From: JALYUA01 sp038229875
GTDB taxonomy: Bacteria > Acidobacteriota > Thermoanaerobaculia > UBA5066 > Gp7-AA6
Reading direction: 5' to 3'
DNA: 13,231 nt
Assembly (NCBI GenBank): GCA_038229875.1
Contig: JBBROA010000111.1
Location: 1 to 13,231, forward strand
Shown here: positions 1 to 7,605 of the stretch, one piece after another
Layout of the letters: each line of letters starts with the position of its first letter
Position numbering within the stretch: position 1 is the stretch's first letter
Made by a program: the position numbers and the translations under genes
The notes under the pieces: generated by a model
Database searches by the model: none
Told to the model about the DNA's origin: nothing
Seen by the model: only the letters and a program-made list of their open reading frames with translations

Positions 1-1
1 C

Positions 2-2080
2 GTGAACGGGTCCGTCGTGACCTCGGAATTCTTTCCGACGCTTCGAGCGAAGCCGGCGATCGGACGGACGTTCAGCGCCGAGGATGACCGGCCGGGCGCC
101 CCCGGTACGGTCGTGCTGAGCCACCGGCTGTGGACCACGATCTTCCGCGCGGACCCGAACGTGACCGGCCGCAAGGTGATCCTCGACGACATCCCGTACG
201 TGGTGATCGGGGTGATGCCGGAGGACTTCCTTTTCCCGAACGGAAGCGCCGAGCTCTGGACCCCGCACCGTCTCGGCGAAAAGGATTTCGCGGAGCGCGG
301 CGACTATTTCCTGCTCGTCATCGCCCGGATGAGAGCCGGAGTTTCGCTCCCGAAGGCGCGCGCGGAAATGAACCACATCGCCGCGCAGCTCAAGCGGGCC
401 TACCCCAAAGAGAACGCCCACGTGGGCGCGACGGTGAACCGCCTCTCCGAGCAGTCGTCGCGCCAGTCGCGCGTCGTCGTCGAGGCGCTCTTCGGCGCCG
501 CGCTCGCCGTCCTACTGATCGCCTGCGCGAATCTCGCCAATCTCCTCCTGGCGCGCGCCCTGGGGCGCCGCCGCGAGCTGGCCGTCCGCACCGCGATGGG
601 CGCCGGTCGGGAGCGCCTCGTGCGGCAACTGTTGACCGAGAGCCTGATCCTCGCCGCGTGCGGCGGCGCGCTCGGTGTCGGGATCGCGGCGGCGGCGGGG
701 CCTCTGCTCGCCCGCGTGCTCCCCGCCTCCGTGGCTCTCCGCGAGGCCCCGCTCGACCTCGGAATGCTGGCGTTCGCGGCGCTGCTCACGGCGATCACCG
801 GAGTCGGGTTCGGAGTCATGCCCGCGATGCGCGGGTCGGAGGAAGCCGAAGAGAGCGGGCTGCGCGAAGGCTCCCGCGAAGGCGCGGGGAGGCGGACGGA
901 GCGCCTGCGCTCGATTCTCGTCGTGGCGGAAGTGACCGCTTCGGTTGCTTTGCTGATCTCTTCCGGCCTCCTGATCCGGGCCCTCTGGCGCGTTCAGCAG
1001 ACCCCGCCCGGGTTCCGCGCCGAAGGTGTCCTGACTCTCCGGACGGCTCTTCCGATGCCGCGCTACGAGAAGACGAACACGCGACTGCGGTTCTACGAGC
1101 GCGTCGTGTCGGAAGTCACGGCGCTGCCCGGCGTGTCCCGCGCCGCGTATGTCACCGGCCTTCCCATGGTCATGCGCGGAGGCATCTGGGGCGCGACCGT
1201 CGAGGGCGAGCCGCGCGAGGGCGGCGAGCCGCACCCGGTCAGCATCCGGTTCTCGACACCCGGGTTCTTCGAGACGATGGGCGTCCCGGTCCGCGCCGGC
1301 CGCGACATCGCCCTCTCGGACACGAGGTCATCTCCGCCCGTCGCCGTCGTCAGCGAATCGTTCGTCTCGAAATACCTGCCTCCCGGAGACGCCATCGGCC
1401 GGCGGTTCTTCTGCGGGGACGAGATGCGGACGATCGCCGGAGTCGTCGGGGACGTCCGCGTGCGGGGACTCGAGCGGGTGAGCGAGCCTCAGGTCTATTT
1501 CCCCGCGGCGCAGGCGGTGGACGGCCAGTCCGTGTGGTACGCGCCCAAGGACCTCGTGATCCGCTCGTCCGTCGCGGCCGGAACGCTCCTTCCGTCTCTC
1601 CGAAGCATCATCTCGAAGGCGGACCCGCAGCTCCCGGTCTCCGACGTCCGCAGCCTGACGGACATCGTCCAGGCGGAAACGGGTCCCCGGACCGTGCAGG
1701 TGCGCATCCTCGGCGCGTTCGCGGCCATTTCGTTCCTGCTCGCCGGGATCGGGATCCACGGGCTTCTCGCGTTCGCCGTCTCGCATCGCACTCGGGAGAT
1801 CGGAGTGCGGATCGCCCTCGGCGCGCGCCCGCGGGACATCCTCGAGATGGTCCTTCGGCGCAGCGCCCTCCTCGCCGGGATCGGGATCGCGGCCGGAGTC
1901 GTCCTGGCCTGGTTCAGCGGCCGCCTGATGGAAGCGCTTCTCGCCGGCGTCAGCGCACACGACGGCGCGACGTTCGGCGCGGCCGTGCTGCTCGCGGTGC
2001 TGATGACGACGCTCGGAAGCATTGCACCCGCCATGCGGGCCATCCGCATCAACCCGATCCAAGCGATCCGCGCGGACTAG
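2..2080 (+). CDS. ABC transporter permease, ADOP/MacB-FtsX type (5' partial)
   Basis: This is an inner-membrane permease of the large duplicated FtsX/MacB type that is abundant in Acidobacteriota (ADOP family). The frame is open to the window edge, and the text begins inside the first periplasmic MacB-like domain, so the N-terminus and first membrane helix lie upstream. Counting from position 2, residues 1-150 are the end of that domain. Hydrophobic helices follow near 158-187, 211-240, 251-275 and 303-327. A second periplasmic domain spans about 330-560, and a second helix set lies near 565-595, 622-642 and 657-680. The FtsX signature is seen twice, as RRRELAVRTAMGAGRERLVR and as REIGVRIALGARPRDILEMV, which shows the internal duplication. 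No ATPase is visible here. The substrate is unknown; family members are usually called antimicrobial-peptide or macrolide exporters by similarity only. The gene converges on the next one. Confidence 0.86.
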   Translation: MNGSVVTSEFFPTLRAKPAIGRTFSAEDDRPGAPGTVVLSHRLWTTIFRADPNVTGRKVILDDIPYVVIGVMPEDFLFPNGSAELWTPHRLGEKDFAERGDYFLLVIARMRAGVSLPKARAEMNHIAAQLKRAYPKENAHVGATVNRLSEQSSRQSRVVVEALFGAALAVLLIACANLANLLLARALGRRRELAVRTAMGAGRERLVRQLLTESLILAACGGALGVGIAAAAGPLLARVLPASVALREAPLDLGMLAFAALLTAITGVGFGVMPAMRGSEEAEESGLREGSREGAGRRTERLRSILVVAEVTASVALLISSGLLIRALWRVQQTPPGFRAEGVLTLRTALPMPRYEKTNTRLRFYERVVSEVTALPGVSRAAYVTGLPMVMRGGIWGATVEGEPREGGEPHPVSIRFSTPGFFETMGVPVRAGRDIALSDTRSSPPVAVVSESFVSKYLPPGDAIGRRFFCGDEMRTIAGVVGDVRVRGLERVSEPQVYFPAAQAVDGQSVWYAPKDLVIRSSVAAGTLLPSLRSIISKADPQLPVSDVRSLTDIVQAETGPRTVQVRILGAFAAISFLLAGIGIHGLLAFAVSHRTREIGVRIALGARPRDILEMVLRRSALLAGIGIAAGVVLAWFSGRLMEALLAGVSAHDGATFGAAVLLAVLMTTLGSIAPAMRAIRINPIQAIRAD

Positions 2081-2088
2081 CCGGCTAG
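2077..2088. repeat. 12-bp perfect palindrome at convergent gene ends
   Basis: CTAGCCGGCTAG is a perfect 12-bp palindrome. It contains the TAG stop of the permease and sits in the 11-base gap before the stop of the opposite-strand phosphoesterase. There is no T-tract, so it is not a classical terminator. It may be chance in GC-rich DNA. Confidence 0.4.
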
Positions 2089-2091
2089 CGC

Positions 2092-4638
2092 TCAGTCGTC
2101 GTCGTCCGCGGCCGGCGCCGCGGCGGGGCGCACCCAGCCGGCGTGCACGGGCGGCGGCATCCGGGAGTCTCTGCCCCGCACGACCTTCCACAAGATCTCG
2201 TTAAACGCGACGTCGGGCGCGCGATCGGCGTTCTTCAGGTCCGCCGCGGCCGACTCTTCCGCTCCCGGCGCGTCCTCGCCGTTCTGTTCGTCGATGGAGA
2301 CCCGCGCCGGCCGGTGTGTCCACGATGTCATCACGGGCGACGAGGAAAACGCTCCGTAGAGCGGCCGCGCCGCGGCGTCGCACTGCGAGAGCGGCGGCAG
2401 TCCGAGGATCAGCTCCATTGTGCGCAGGATGCCGCACGTCGTGTACATGCTCGAGTCCACTGCGGCACGGCGCGTCCACGGACTGATCGCGAACGCGATC
2501 GAGCGGTGGCAATCGACGTGATCTGGTCCGTTTTGCGCGTCATCCTCGAGGACGAAGATCGCGGAGTCTTTCCAGTAAGCGCTCGACGAGATGGCCTCGA
2601 CGAGTCTCCCGAGGGCGAGGTCGTTCTCGGCGATCATGGCGCGCGGCGTCGGCGAGCCGGCGAGCGCGTAATTCGTATGGTCGCCGCCGAGGCGAATGAT
2701 CGACAGGCGCGGCAGGTTGCCGTCCTTCTCGAACTGCCGGAACTCGCGAAGCCACACGTCAATCCGGTGGTTGTCGGGGATCGAGAGGTCGAAGGGCGGG
2801 TAGTCCGGCGCGATGCGGCCTTCGAGGCCCGGCACCGACGCCGCGAACGGACCCTGCGAGGCCCGAAAGACCCCGAGGACCGGAGGGTTCGCCCGGGGAG
2901 TCGCCGGGTTCGGGTCGTGCACGAACTCGCCGTAGCTGCGCACGGACACGCCCTTCCGGTTGCACGCGTCCCAGATGTAACCCGCGGGCGGAGCCGCGAC
3001 GTTTCCGTACGGATTCCGGTTCTCGCCGCCGCCTTCGGAGAGGTACTCGCCGCCGCGTCCGGCGTAATTCATCGGCCAGATCTTTTCGACGACATCCGTC
3101 GCGTACGCGCCCGTCGAAAACGCGTGGCCGTCGTAGCTCACCTCGGCGTTGACGTAAAAATTGTCGAGGAGAACGAAATCCCGCGCAAGCGCGTGCGCGT
3201 TGGGAGTGACGTCTTCGCCGAAGAGGCACAGGTCCGGATCGCCGTTCCCTTCCTTCATATCCCCGAGAACCTGGTCGTACGTGCGGTTCTCGCGGATCAC
3301 GTAGAAGACGTGGCGGATCGGAGACGCGCCGCCGACGCGCGCCGGAACCGGCGATCCCTTCGGAGCGCCGGCCGGAGCCAGAAGGTGCGCGTCGCGATAC
3401 GGAGTCAACGCGCGAACTCTGGCCGTCCAGCGAGCGAGGGTGCTCGCGTCAGGGACGTCGACGAACGAGAGCGTCCCCTCGAGGGCGTCCCGCGTGGTCT
3501 GCCCGGGCGCCGCGGCGATCGCCGGCTGCGGGCCGCGGGGATTCGCGATCGAGACCAGCCCCTTGGCCGACAGGATGAAGATCGTTTTTCCATCTCTCGA
3601 GAACTGCGCGCCCGTCGGGTACCAGCCGGTGGGAATCCACCCCCGGACGCGGCTCTCTCCGGGTGTGGAAACGTCCACCACCGCGACGGAGTTGTTGTCG
3701 GCGTTCGAAACCAGGAGCGTGCGCCCGTCGGGAGAAAGCCCGAGGGCGTTCGGAGTCGAGCCCGGTGGGGTCTTCGGCTCGAGGGCTATCGAGATCTGCT
3801 CCCGCGGCGATTTCTTCGCGATGTCGGCGGCCCACACCGAATTCGTGTTCGCGCAGGCCACGAAGAGCGTGCCGCCGTCCTTCGAGACGAGCATCGCGTT
3901 CGGGTGCTCGCCCGTCGCGATCTCTCCCGCCGGCGCGAGCGTCGCGGGGTCGAACAGCATCACCTTGGCGCCGCCCCAGAGCGAGACGAAGAGCGTCCTC
4001 CCGTCCGGCGAGACCAGGCAGGTGTAGGCCTCGGCCGGAAGAGCGACCGACCCGACGACCTTTCCGGTCTCGAGATCCAACGCGGACAGCAGTTGCCCGA
4101 GGACGTTGACGGCGTAGAGCCGCTTGCCGGAGGGATCGAGCGCGAGCCCGCCCACGAACGACGTCTGCTCGTGCACCGGCGCGTCGGCGAAGACCGGCGG
4201 AGGCAGCGCGCTCCCGAGCGGCAGCGGGTAAACCGCCCCGGGTGCGAGCCGCCGCTTCTGAACGCGCAGCTCGAGCACGGCGTTTTCCTTCCCGGCGGAG
4301 GAGTACACCCGATCGCCCGCCGGGTTCCAGGCGAGCCCGAGCCACGCGTTGTCGAGCCAGGTTCTCGAACGGACGTAACGATGCCCGAGGTCGACCACGC
4401 TGAGCGCGGGTTTCGCGTATCCGTTCGTCGTCACGAGCAGCGAACGGCCGTCCGGGGATTCCGCCATCGCCAGAGGAAGGTCGCCGATCTGGATGTGACG
4501 GCCGACCGGCGCTATCCGCCACCCGTTCGGCAAGAGGGTTTCTCCTGCGGAACGGCCGGGACTCTGACGCGGGGCGCCCTGAAGCGCCGCATGGAAAGCG
4601 AAGCCCACCAGAGCGGCGATCAGGACCCGGGCGCGCAT
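2092..4638 (-). CDS. Secreted YncE-type beta-propeller / phosphoesterase fusion
   Basis: The protein has 848 residues if it starts at the ATG at 4638; a TTG directly before it is possible but less likely, and neither start has a clear Shine-Dalgarno sequence. The N-terminus (MRARVLIAALVGFAFHAALQ) is a signal peptide. Residues about 30-410 carry repeated beta-propeller blades with the YVTN/YncE pattern, for example SPDGRTLLVSNADNNSVAVV and DPSGKRLYAVN. Residues about 443-760 match the PF04185-type phosphoesterase/alkaline-phosphatase superfamily: HVFYVIRENRTYDQVLGD near 443, GGDHTN near 650, and the metal-binding-like stretch LEDDAQNGPDHVDCHRS near 697-712. The C-terminus has the family's tail (ILWKVVRGRDSRMPPPV) and ends in four Asp. 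This domain order is the one databases call 'bifunctional YncE family protein/alkaline phosphatase family protein'. It probably hydrolyses a phosphate ester outside the cytoplasm; the substrate is unknown. It is transcribed alone, convergent with the permease and divergent from the next gene. Confidence 0.87.
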   Translation of the reverse strand: MRARVLIAALVGFAFHAALQGAPRQSPGRSAGETLLPNGWRIAPVGRHIQIGDLPLAMAESPDGRSLLVTTNGYAKPALSVVDLGHRYVRSRTWLDNAWLGLAWNPAGDRVYSSAGKENAVLELRVQKRRLAPGAVYPLPLGSALPPPVFADAPVHEQTSFVGGLALDPSGKRLYAVNVLGQLLSALDLETGKVVGSVALPAEAYTCLVSPDGRTLFVSLWGGAKVMLFDPATLAPAGEIATGEHPNAMLVSKDGGTLFVACANTNSVWAADIAKKSPREQISIALEPKTPPGSTPNALGLSPDGRTLLVSNADNNSVAVVDVSTPGESRVRGWIPTGWYPTGAQFSRDGKTIFILSAKGLVSIANPRGPQPAIAAAPGQTTRDALEGTLSFVDVPDASTLARWTARVRALTPYRDAHLLAPAGAPKGSPVPARVGGASPIRHVFYVIRENRTYDQVLGDMKEGNGDPDLCLFGEDVTPNAHALARDFVLLDNFYVNAEVSYDGHAFSTGAYATDVVEKIWPMNYAGRGGEYLSEGGGENRNPYGNVAAPPAGYIWDACNRKGVSVRSYGEFVHDPNPATPRANPPVLGVFRASQGPFAASVPGLEGRIAPDYPPFDLSIPDNHRIDVWLREFRQFEKDGNLPRLSIIRLGGDHTNYALAGSPTPRAMIAENDLALGRLVEAISSSAYWKDSAIFVLEDDAQNGPDHVDCHRSIAFAISPWTRRAAVDSSMYTTCGILRTMELILGLPPLSQCDAAARPLYGAFSSSPVMTSWTHRPARVSIDEQNGEDAPGAEESAAADLKNADRAPDVAFNEILWKVVRGRDSRMPPPVHAGWVRPAAAPAADDDD

Positions 4639-4815
4639 CAAAGGGAGGCTATCGTAAGAGGATCGGGGTTCAGCGTCTCACCCCCGACCCCTCACCCGTC
4701 ATCTCTCCCTGGTTGCTTTCCCGGCCCTCAAAGTGCATCCTTTCCACACACGAGTTCCTGGGTAACCGCCGAAGGTGTATTCGGCCGTTTCTCCGCCACT
4801 CGAGAAAGGCGATCC

Positions 4816-6168
4816 ATGGCGCCCCGCCGTTTCTCGACCCGCGTTCTCTTCGCTCTGTTTCTATCCGCGACCTTCCTGTTCCCGCAGACCGCCGGCCCGG
4901 TCGCGAACGGTCCTCTGCCGGGGCCTTTCCCGCTCTTTCCGGCGACCAACTGGTGGAACCTCGACATCCGCTCCGCTCCGGTCGATCCCGCGTCGGCTTC
5001 ATTCATCCAGTTCGTCGGGCCGACGCGCGGATGTCATCCCGACTTCGGCGGGAACGCCTCGACAACCGGTCCGGACATCTACGGGATGCCGTACGGCGTG
5101 GTCGACGGCTCGCAGCCGAAAAAGACGGTGCAGTTTCTTTACGCGTCCGAGAGTGACGGCGTCGACCACGCAACCAATCAGAGCTTCCCCTTTTACCCGA
5201 TCCCGGACGAGGCGATCTCCCAGACCCATTGGATCGAGGATGGCTACCCCGGCAACGTGGACCGCCGCTCCCAGGGGGACCGGCACCTCCTGATCGTGGA
5301 CCGCACGAACCGTTTCCTCTACGAGCTCTACAACGTTTTCTGGGACGGGACGACGTGGCACGCGGGATCGGGCGCGTTCTTCGACATGAACGTGAACGGC
5401 CGCCGGCCCGACACGTGGACGTCGGCCGACGCGGCGGGCCTCGCGATCCTTCCGGGGCTCGTCCGGTACGACGAAGTCGCCGGAGCGGGAGAGATCGGGC
5501 ATGCGTTCCGGGTGACGGTGCGCGCAACGAACGGGTACGTCTTTCCCGCGTCGCACCGTGCGGGTTCGACGGGAGGAGCGCTTCCGATGGGCGCGCGCCT
5601 GCGGCTGAAGGCGAGCAAGGACCTCTCGGGTTTTCCGGCCGACGCGCAGAAGATTTTCCGCGCAATGCAGACCTACGGCCTGATCGTGGCCGACAACGGC
5701 TCGGATCTCTTCATCGGAGGAACGTACGACACCCGGTGGAACAACGGCGTCCTGAACCCGGCGTTCTCCGCGCTCACGGGCAGCGACTTCGAAGTGATCT
5801 CCCTCGGGTACCAGGGAGGCGCGCCGGCACCGACCGCGACACCGACGGCGACGCCTCGTCCCGCGTCGCCGACACCGACTCCGACGCCGACGCGAACGGC
5901 CGCGGTGCCGCCGACGGCGACCGGGACGCCCGGGCCCGGCGGCGCGACGGCGACTCCCACCTGGACCTCGCCGCCGAGCGCCACGCGAACCCCGACGCCG
6001 ACACGGACGTCGACCGCAGGACCTTCCCCGACCGCAACCCCGACTGCGGCCGGCGGCGGCGCGACGCCGACCCCGACCCCGAAACACCGGAGGCGGCCGC
6101 GAACGCTGCTCGTTCCCGAGCGCTCGTCGACGGACGCGGTTCCCGACTCAAAGCAGCGGGCGGAGTAG
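4816..6168 (+). CDS. Secreted protein of unknown function with Thr/Pro-rich C-terminal tail
   Basis: The protein has 450 residues. The ATG at 4816 is preceded by a purine-rich GAGAAAGG as ribosome-binding site. Residues 1 to about 26 form a signal peptide (Arg-rich start, then VLFALFLSATFLF). Residues about 40-333 are one globular domain without a family name I can give. Visible landmarks are NWWNLDIRSAPVDP at 45, PFYPIPDEAI, GDRHLLIVDRTNRFLYELYN, SADAAGLAILPGLVRYDE, FPASHRAGSTGGALPMGARL, and IVADNGSDLFIGGTYDTRWN. The many aromatic, Asp and His residues would fit a hydrolase or carbohydrate-binding fold, but I cannot assign one. Residues about 335-422 are a low-complexity linker of Thr-Pro repeats, typical of extracellular proteins. 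A basic, Arg-rich end (KHRRRPRTLLVPE...) closes the chain with no further domain. The reading frame stays open antisense through the neighbouring gene, so the start rests on the signal peptide and ribosome-binding site. It converges on tag with a 14-base gap. Confidence 0.8.
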   Translation: MAPRRFSTRVLFALFLSATFLFPQTAGPVANGPLPGPFPLFPATNWWNLDIRSAPVDPASASFIQFVGPTRGCHPDFGGNASTTGPDIYGMPYGVVDGSQPKKTVQFLYASESDGVDHATNQSFPFYPIPDEAISQTHWIEDGYPGNVDRRSQGDRHLLIVDRTNRFLYELYNVFWDGTTWHAGSGAFFDMNVNGRRPDTWTSADAAGLAILPGLVRYDEVAGAGEIGHAFRVTVRATNGYVFPASHRAGSTGGALPMGARLRLKASKDLSGFPADAQKIFRAMQTYGLIVADNGSDLFIGGTYDTRWNNGVLNPAFSALTGSDFEVISLGYQGGAPAPTATPTATPRPASPTPTPTPTRTAAVPPTATGTPGPGGATATPTWTSPPSATRTPTPTRTSTAGPSPTATPTAAGGGATPTPTPKHRRRPRTLLVPERSSTDAVPDSKQRAE

Positions 6169-6182
6169 ACACGAGGCCGCGA

Positions 6183-6737
6183 TCACCGGCGCTTCGTCCG
6201 CATCCACGGGGGCTGGGTCTTGCCGCGCGAAATGCGCGCCGCGGCCGGGCAATCCGGCCGGTGTGCCCCTTCGAGATATCCCGTGCTCATCAGGAATTCG
6301 CCGACGATCTCTCCCCCGGTGAACTGGAAGGTCTTGCGGAAGAGATCGCGCCATTCGTCCCGGCCGAGCGGATGGTGCGCGTCGAGCCAGCGGGCGAACG
6401 ACCCGTGCGTCTCTTGGATCGCCAGAATGCGGCGGGCGTTCTCGATCACAGCGTCGACCTTCAGCCGATTGCGGATGATCCCGGCGTCGGCAAGAAGACG
6501 CCGCTTCTCCCGGACGCCGTAGCGCGCGACGGTCTGGAGGTCGAACCCGTCGAACGCCTCATAAAACGCGGCGCGCTTCCGGAGGATGGTCAGCCAAGAG
6601 AGACCCGCCTGGTTGATCTCGAGCGACAGTCGCTCGAAGAGACGGCTGTCGTCTCTAACCGGGAAGCCGTATTCCCTGTCGTGGTACGGACCGTGGTCCG
6701 GATGCCCGGGCGCGAACTCGCAGTAAGAATCGGCCAT
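6183..6737 (-). CDS. tag: DNA-3-methyladenine glycosylase I
   Basis: This base-excision-repair enzyme removes 3-methyladenine from alkylated DNA in the cytoplasm. Its 184 residues are the usual length. The Tag-family zinc ligands are all present by alignment to E. coli Tag: Cys6, His19, His159 and Cys163, the last two in the HRPDC motif. The base-recognition Glu is Glu40 and the stacking Trp is Trp48, in LEINQAGLSW. DAGIIRNRLKVDAVIENAR is the family's helix-hairpin-helix region. The N-terminal motif reads YHDREYG, with Tyr where E. coli has Trp (YHDNEWG). I recall this variant, with the preceding FAPGHPDHGP, from a recognised Tag subgroup. The ATG at 6737 has no obvious Shine-Dalgarno sequence, but the protein start fits the family. 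It is a single-gene unit facing the secreted-protein gene. Confidence 0.95.
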   Translation of the reverse strand: MADSYCEFAPGHPDHGPYHDREYGFPVRDDSRLFERLSLEINQAGLSWLTILRKRAAFYEAFDGFDLQTVARYGVREKRRLLADAGIIRNRLKVDAVIENARRILAIQETHGSFARWLDAHHPLGRDEWRDLFRKTFQFTGGEIVGEFLMSTGYLEGAHRPDCPAAARISRGKTQPPWMRTKRR

Positions 6738-6786
6738 GCGGCCGAAGTGTAGATGAGCCGAGCGACCGAAGGAGCGAGCCCTGGCG

Positions 6787-6807
6787 ATCGGGAATCGGGA
6801 ATCGGGC
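6787..6807 (+). repeat. 7-bp tandem repeat, three copies
   Basis: ATCGGGA is repeated twice exactly and a third time as ATCGGGC. It lies just upstream of tag (on tag's 5' side) in non-coding sequence. Confidence 0.6.
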
Positions 6808-6954
6808 GCGAGCGACCAACGGGAGCGAGACGTCCGCGGTACTCCGCGGTCAACTCAGTGAAATCGAAGCGGAACCTTGACCCGAGGCGGTGGGCGAGGG
6901 CATCTATTTCACGCGCGAGCCCTGTCAGGCTCAATGAGCCGCCCCTCACCCCAA

Positions 6955-6981
6955 CCCTCTCCCCGGCGCGCGGGGAGAGGG
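6955..6981. repeat. Extragenic palindrome, 11-bp stem
   Basis: CCCTCTCCCCG (6955-6965) pairs perfectly with CGGGGAGAGGG (6971-6981) around a 5-base GCGCG loop, and is preceded by CCCCTCACCCCAA. Sequences of this 'CCCTCACCCCAACCCTCTCCCC' form are a familiar dispersed extragenic repeat in many GC-rich bacterial genomes. Copy number in this genome cannot be judged from one window. No T-tract follows on either strand. Confidence 0.7.
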
Positions 6982-7020
6982 AGGCAGAGCTGCGCTTCCG
7001 GCGAGCTGGTGGCTAAGCTC

Positions 7021-7069
7021 GCCCCGAGAGGAGTCTCCCGACCAGAGGGAGGGAGGAGCCTCTCGGGGC
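7021..7069. repeat. Inverted repeat, 11-bp arms, 27-base spacer
   Basis: GCCCCGAGAGG (7021-7031) and CCTCTCGGGGC (7059-7069) are perfect reverse complements. The purine-rich spacer contains GAGGGAGGGAGGAG. It may be part of the same extragenic repeat unit as its neighbours; function unknown. Confidence 0.6.
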
Positions 7070-7132
7070 GGGAGCCGCAGCGAACGATGGGAGCAGGCGA
7101 CCGGTCGAGCCGACAGGCGAGCCGTCCGCCGG

Positions 7133-7158
7133 TGCCTTCGCCGCGCACGGCGAAGGCA
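7133..7158. repeat. Hairpin, 11-bp stem, 4-base loop
   Basis: TGCCTTCGCCG (7133-7143) pairs perfectly with CGGCGAAGGCA (7148-7158) around the loop CGCA. It lies 27 bases past the stop of the minus-strand gene 7185-7409, where a transcript-end hairpin would be expected, but no T-tract follows. It could stabilise or end that transcript. Confidence 0.55.
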
Positions 7159-7184
7159 GCTCCCGCAGTGAGCGGAGGCGACGG

Positions 7185-7409
7185 TTACTTCGGGTTGTCG
7201 TCCGGGCGGGGAACCTCGAGCTCGTCATCCACCTGCATCCCTTCAGCGGGATTTAAGAACAGGCGCAGCGTCGGTTCGCTGTCGCGCGTCAGGCGCCGCG
7301 GAATCGAGGCGAGGACGACGGGTCGCGTGATGTCGTCTTCGGTCTCGGCGGAGGCGCGAAACTCGCGGTCGGCCTTCTGCAGTGCGAGCGCGAACGGGCT
7401 GATCGGCAT
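7185..7409 (-). CDS. Small acidic hypothetical protein (74 aa)
   Basis: The start is the ATG at 7409, because AAGGAAG lies 5 bases upstream as a good ribosome-binding site; a start further upstream at 7445 would lack one. The product is soluble, with no signal peptide or membrane segment. It has clusters of Asp and Glu (AETEDDIT near 21, QVDDELEVPRPDD at 59-71) and a short hydrophobic stretch (PVVLASIP, 30-37). I do not recognise a family. The ribosome-binding site and a following hairpin support it as a real gene, but at this length a chance open frame in GC-rich DNA is not excluded. Confidence 0.5.
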   Translation of the reverse strand: MPISPFALALQKADREFRASAETEDDITRPVVLASIPRRLTRDSEPTLRLFLNPAEGMQVDDELEVPRPDDNPK

Positions 7410-7555
7410 GATGTCTTCCTTGTGTTGTGCCCTGAGGTAGAGCAAGGGATGTTCCCGATACTGCGCCCGGGATAAGAGCTGATCTGCGCGTCACTTACGC
7501 GGATGAACCCCCGGAGCCATCACAGAATTTGAGGCGGTCCGGGACAAGGACTGAC

Positions 7556-7586
7556 AAAAAAAGGCCGCGCCCTGGAGGACGCGGCC
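7556..7586 (-). terminator. Intrinsic terminator of the 7606-7914 gene
   Basis: Read on the minus strand, GGCCGCG and CGCGGCC form a 7-bp all-GC stem around a 10-base loop and are followed directly by seven T residues. It begins 20 bases after the stop codon of the exported 102-residue protein, which makes it a textbook rho-independent terminator. It indicates that this gene and the next minus-strand gene (7185-7409) are separate transcripts. Confidence 0.9.
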
Positions 7587-7605
7587 CGAGCACGGCGTCG
7601 AGAAA

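Larger units (their letters stand above)
6738..7184. other. 447-bp intergenic region with clustered inverted and direct repeats
   Basis: I find no credible gene here; the short open frames have no ribosome-binding site and no recognisable protein. The region holds three perfect 11-bp stem inverted repeats (listed separately) and a short palindrome GGCTCAATGAGCC at 6928-6940. It also has tandem copies of ATCGGGA at 6787-6807, a direct repeat TCCGCGGT at 6833-6840 and 6843-6850, and two near-copies of GAGCGACCnnnnGGAGCGAG-like sequence around 6759 and 6810. It separates tag from the small acidic ORF; both genes are on the minus strand. Confidence 0.7.

Noticed and set aside
130..2088. A 652-codon plus-strand open frame overlapping the permease
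   Set aside because: It is an Arg/Pro-rich out-of-frame shadow; the permease frame has helices and family motifs.
4685..4711. CCCCTCACCCGTCATCTCTCCC, resembling half of the extragenic palindrome at 6943-6981
   Set aside because: It lacks the second arm and several positions differ, so a shared origin cannot be supported from one window.
2143..4815. A very long plus-strand open frame running antisense through the phosphoesterase gene and in frame into the secreted-protein gene
   Set aside because: It is Arg/Gly/Val-rich low-complexity text typical of a GC-rich antisense frame. The minus-strand gene has clear domains, and the real plus gene starts at 4816 with a signal peptide and ribosome-binding site.
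6787..7158. Possible CRISPR array from the repeated short elements
   Set aside because: The repeats differ from one another, are not evenly spaced, and have no unique spacers of constant length.
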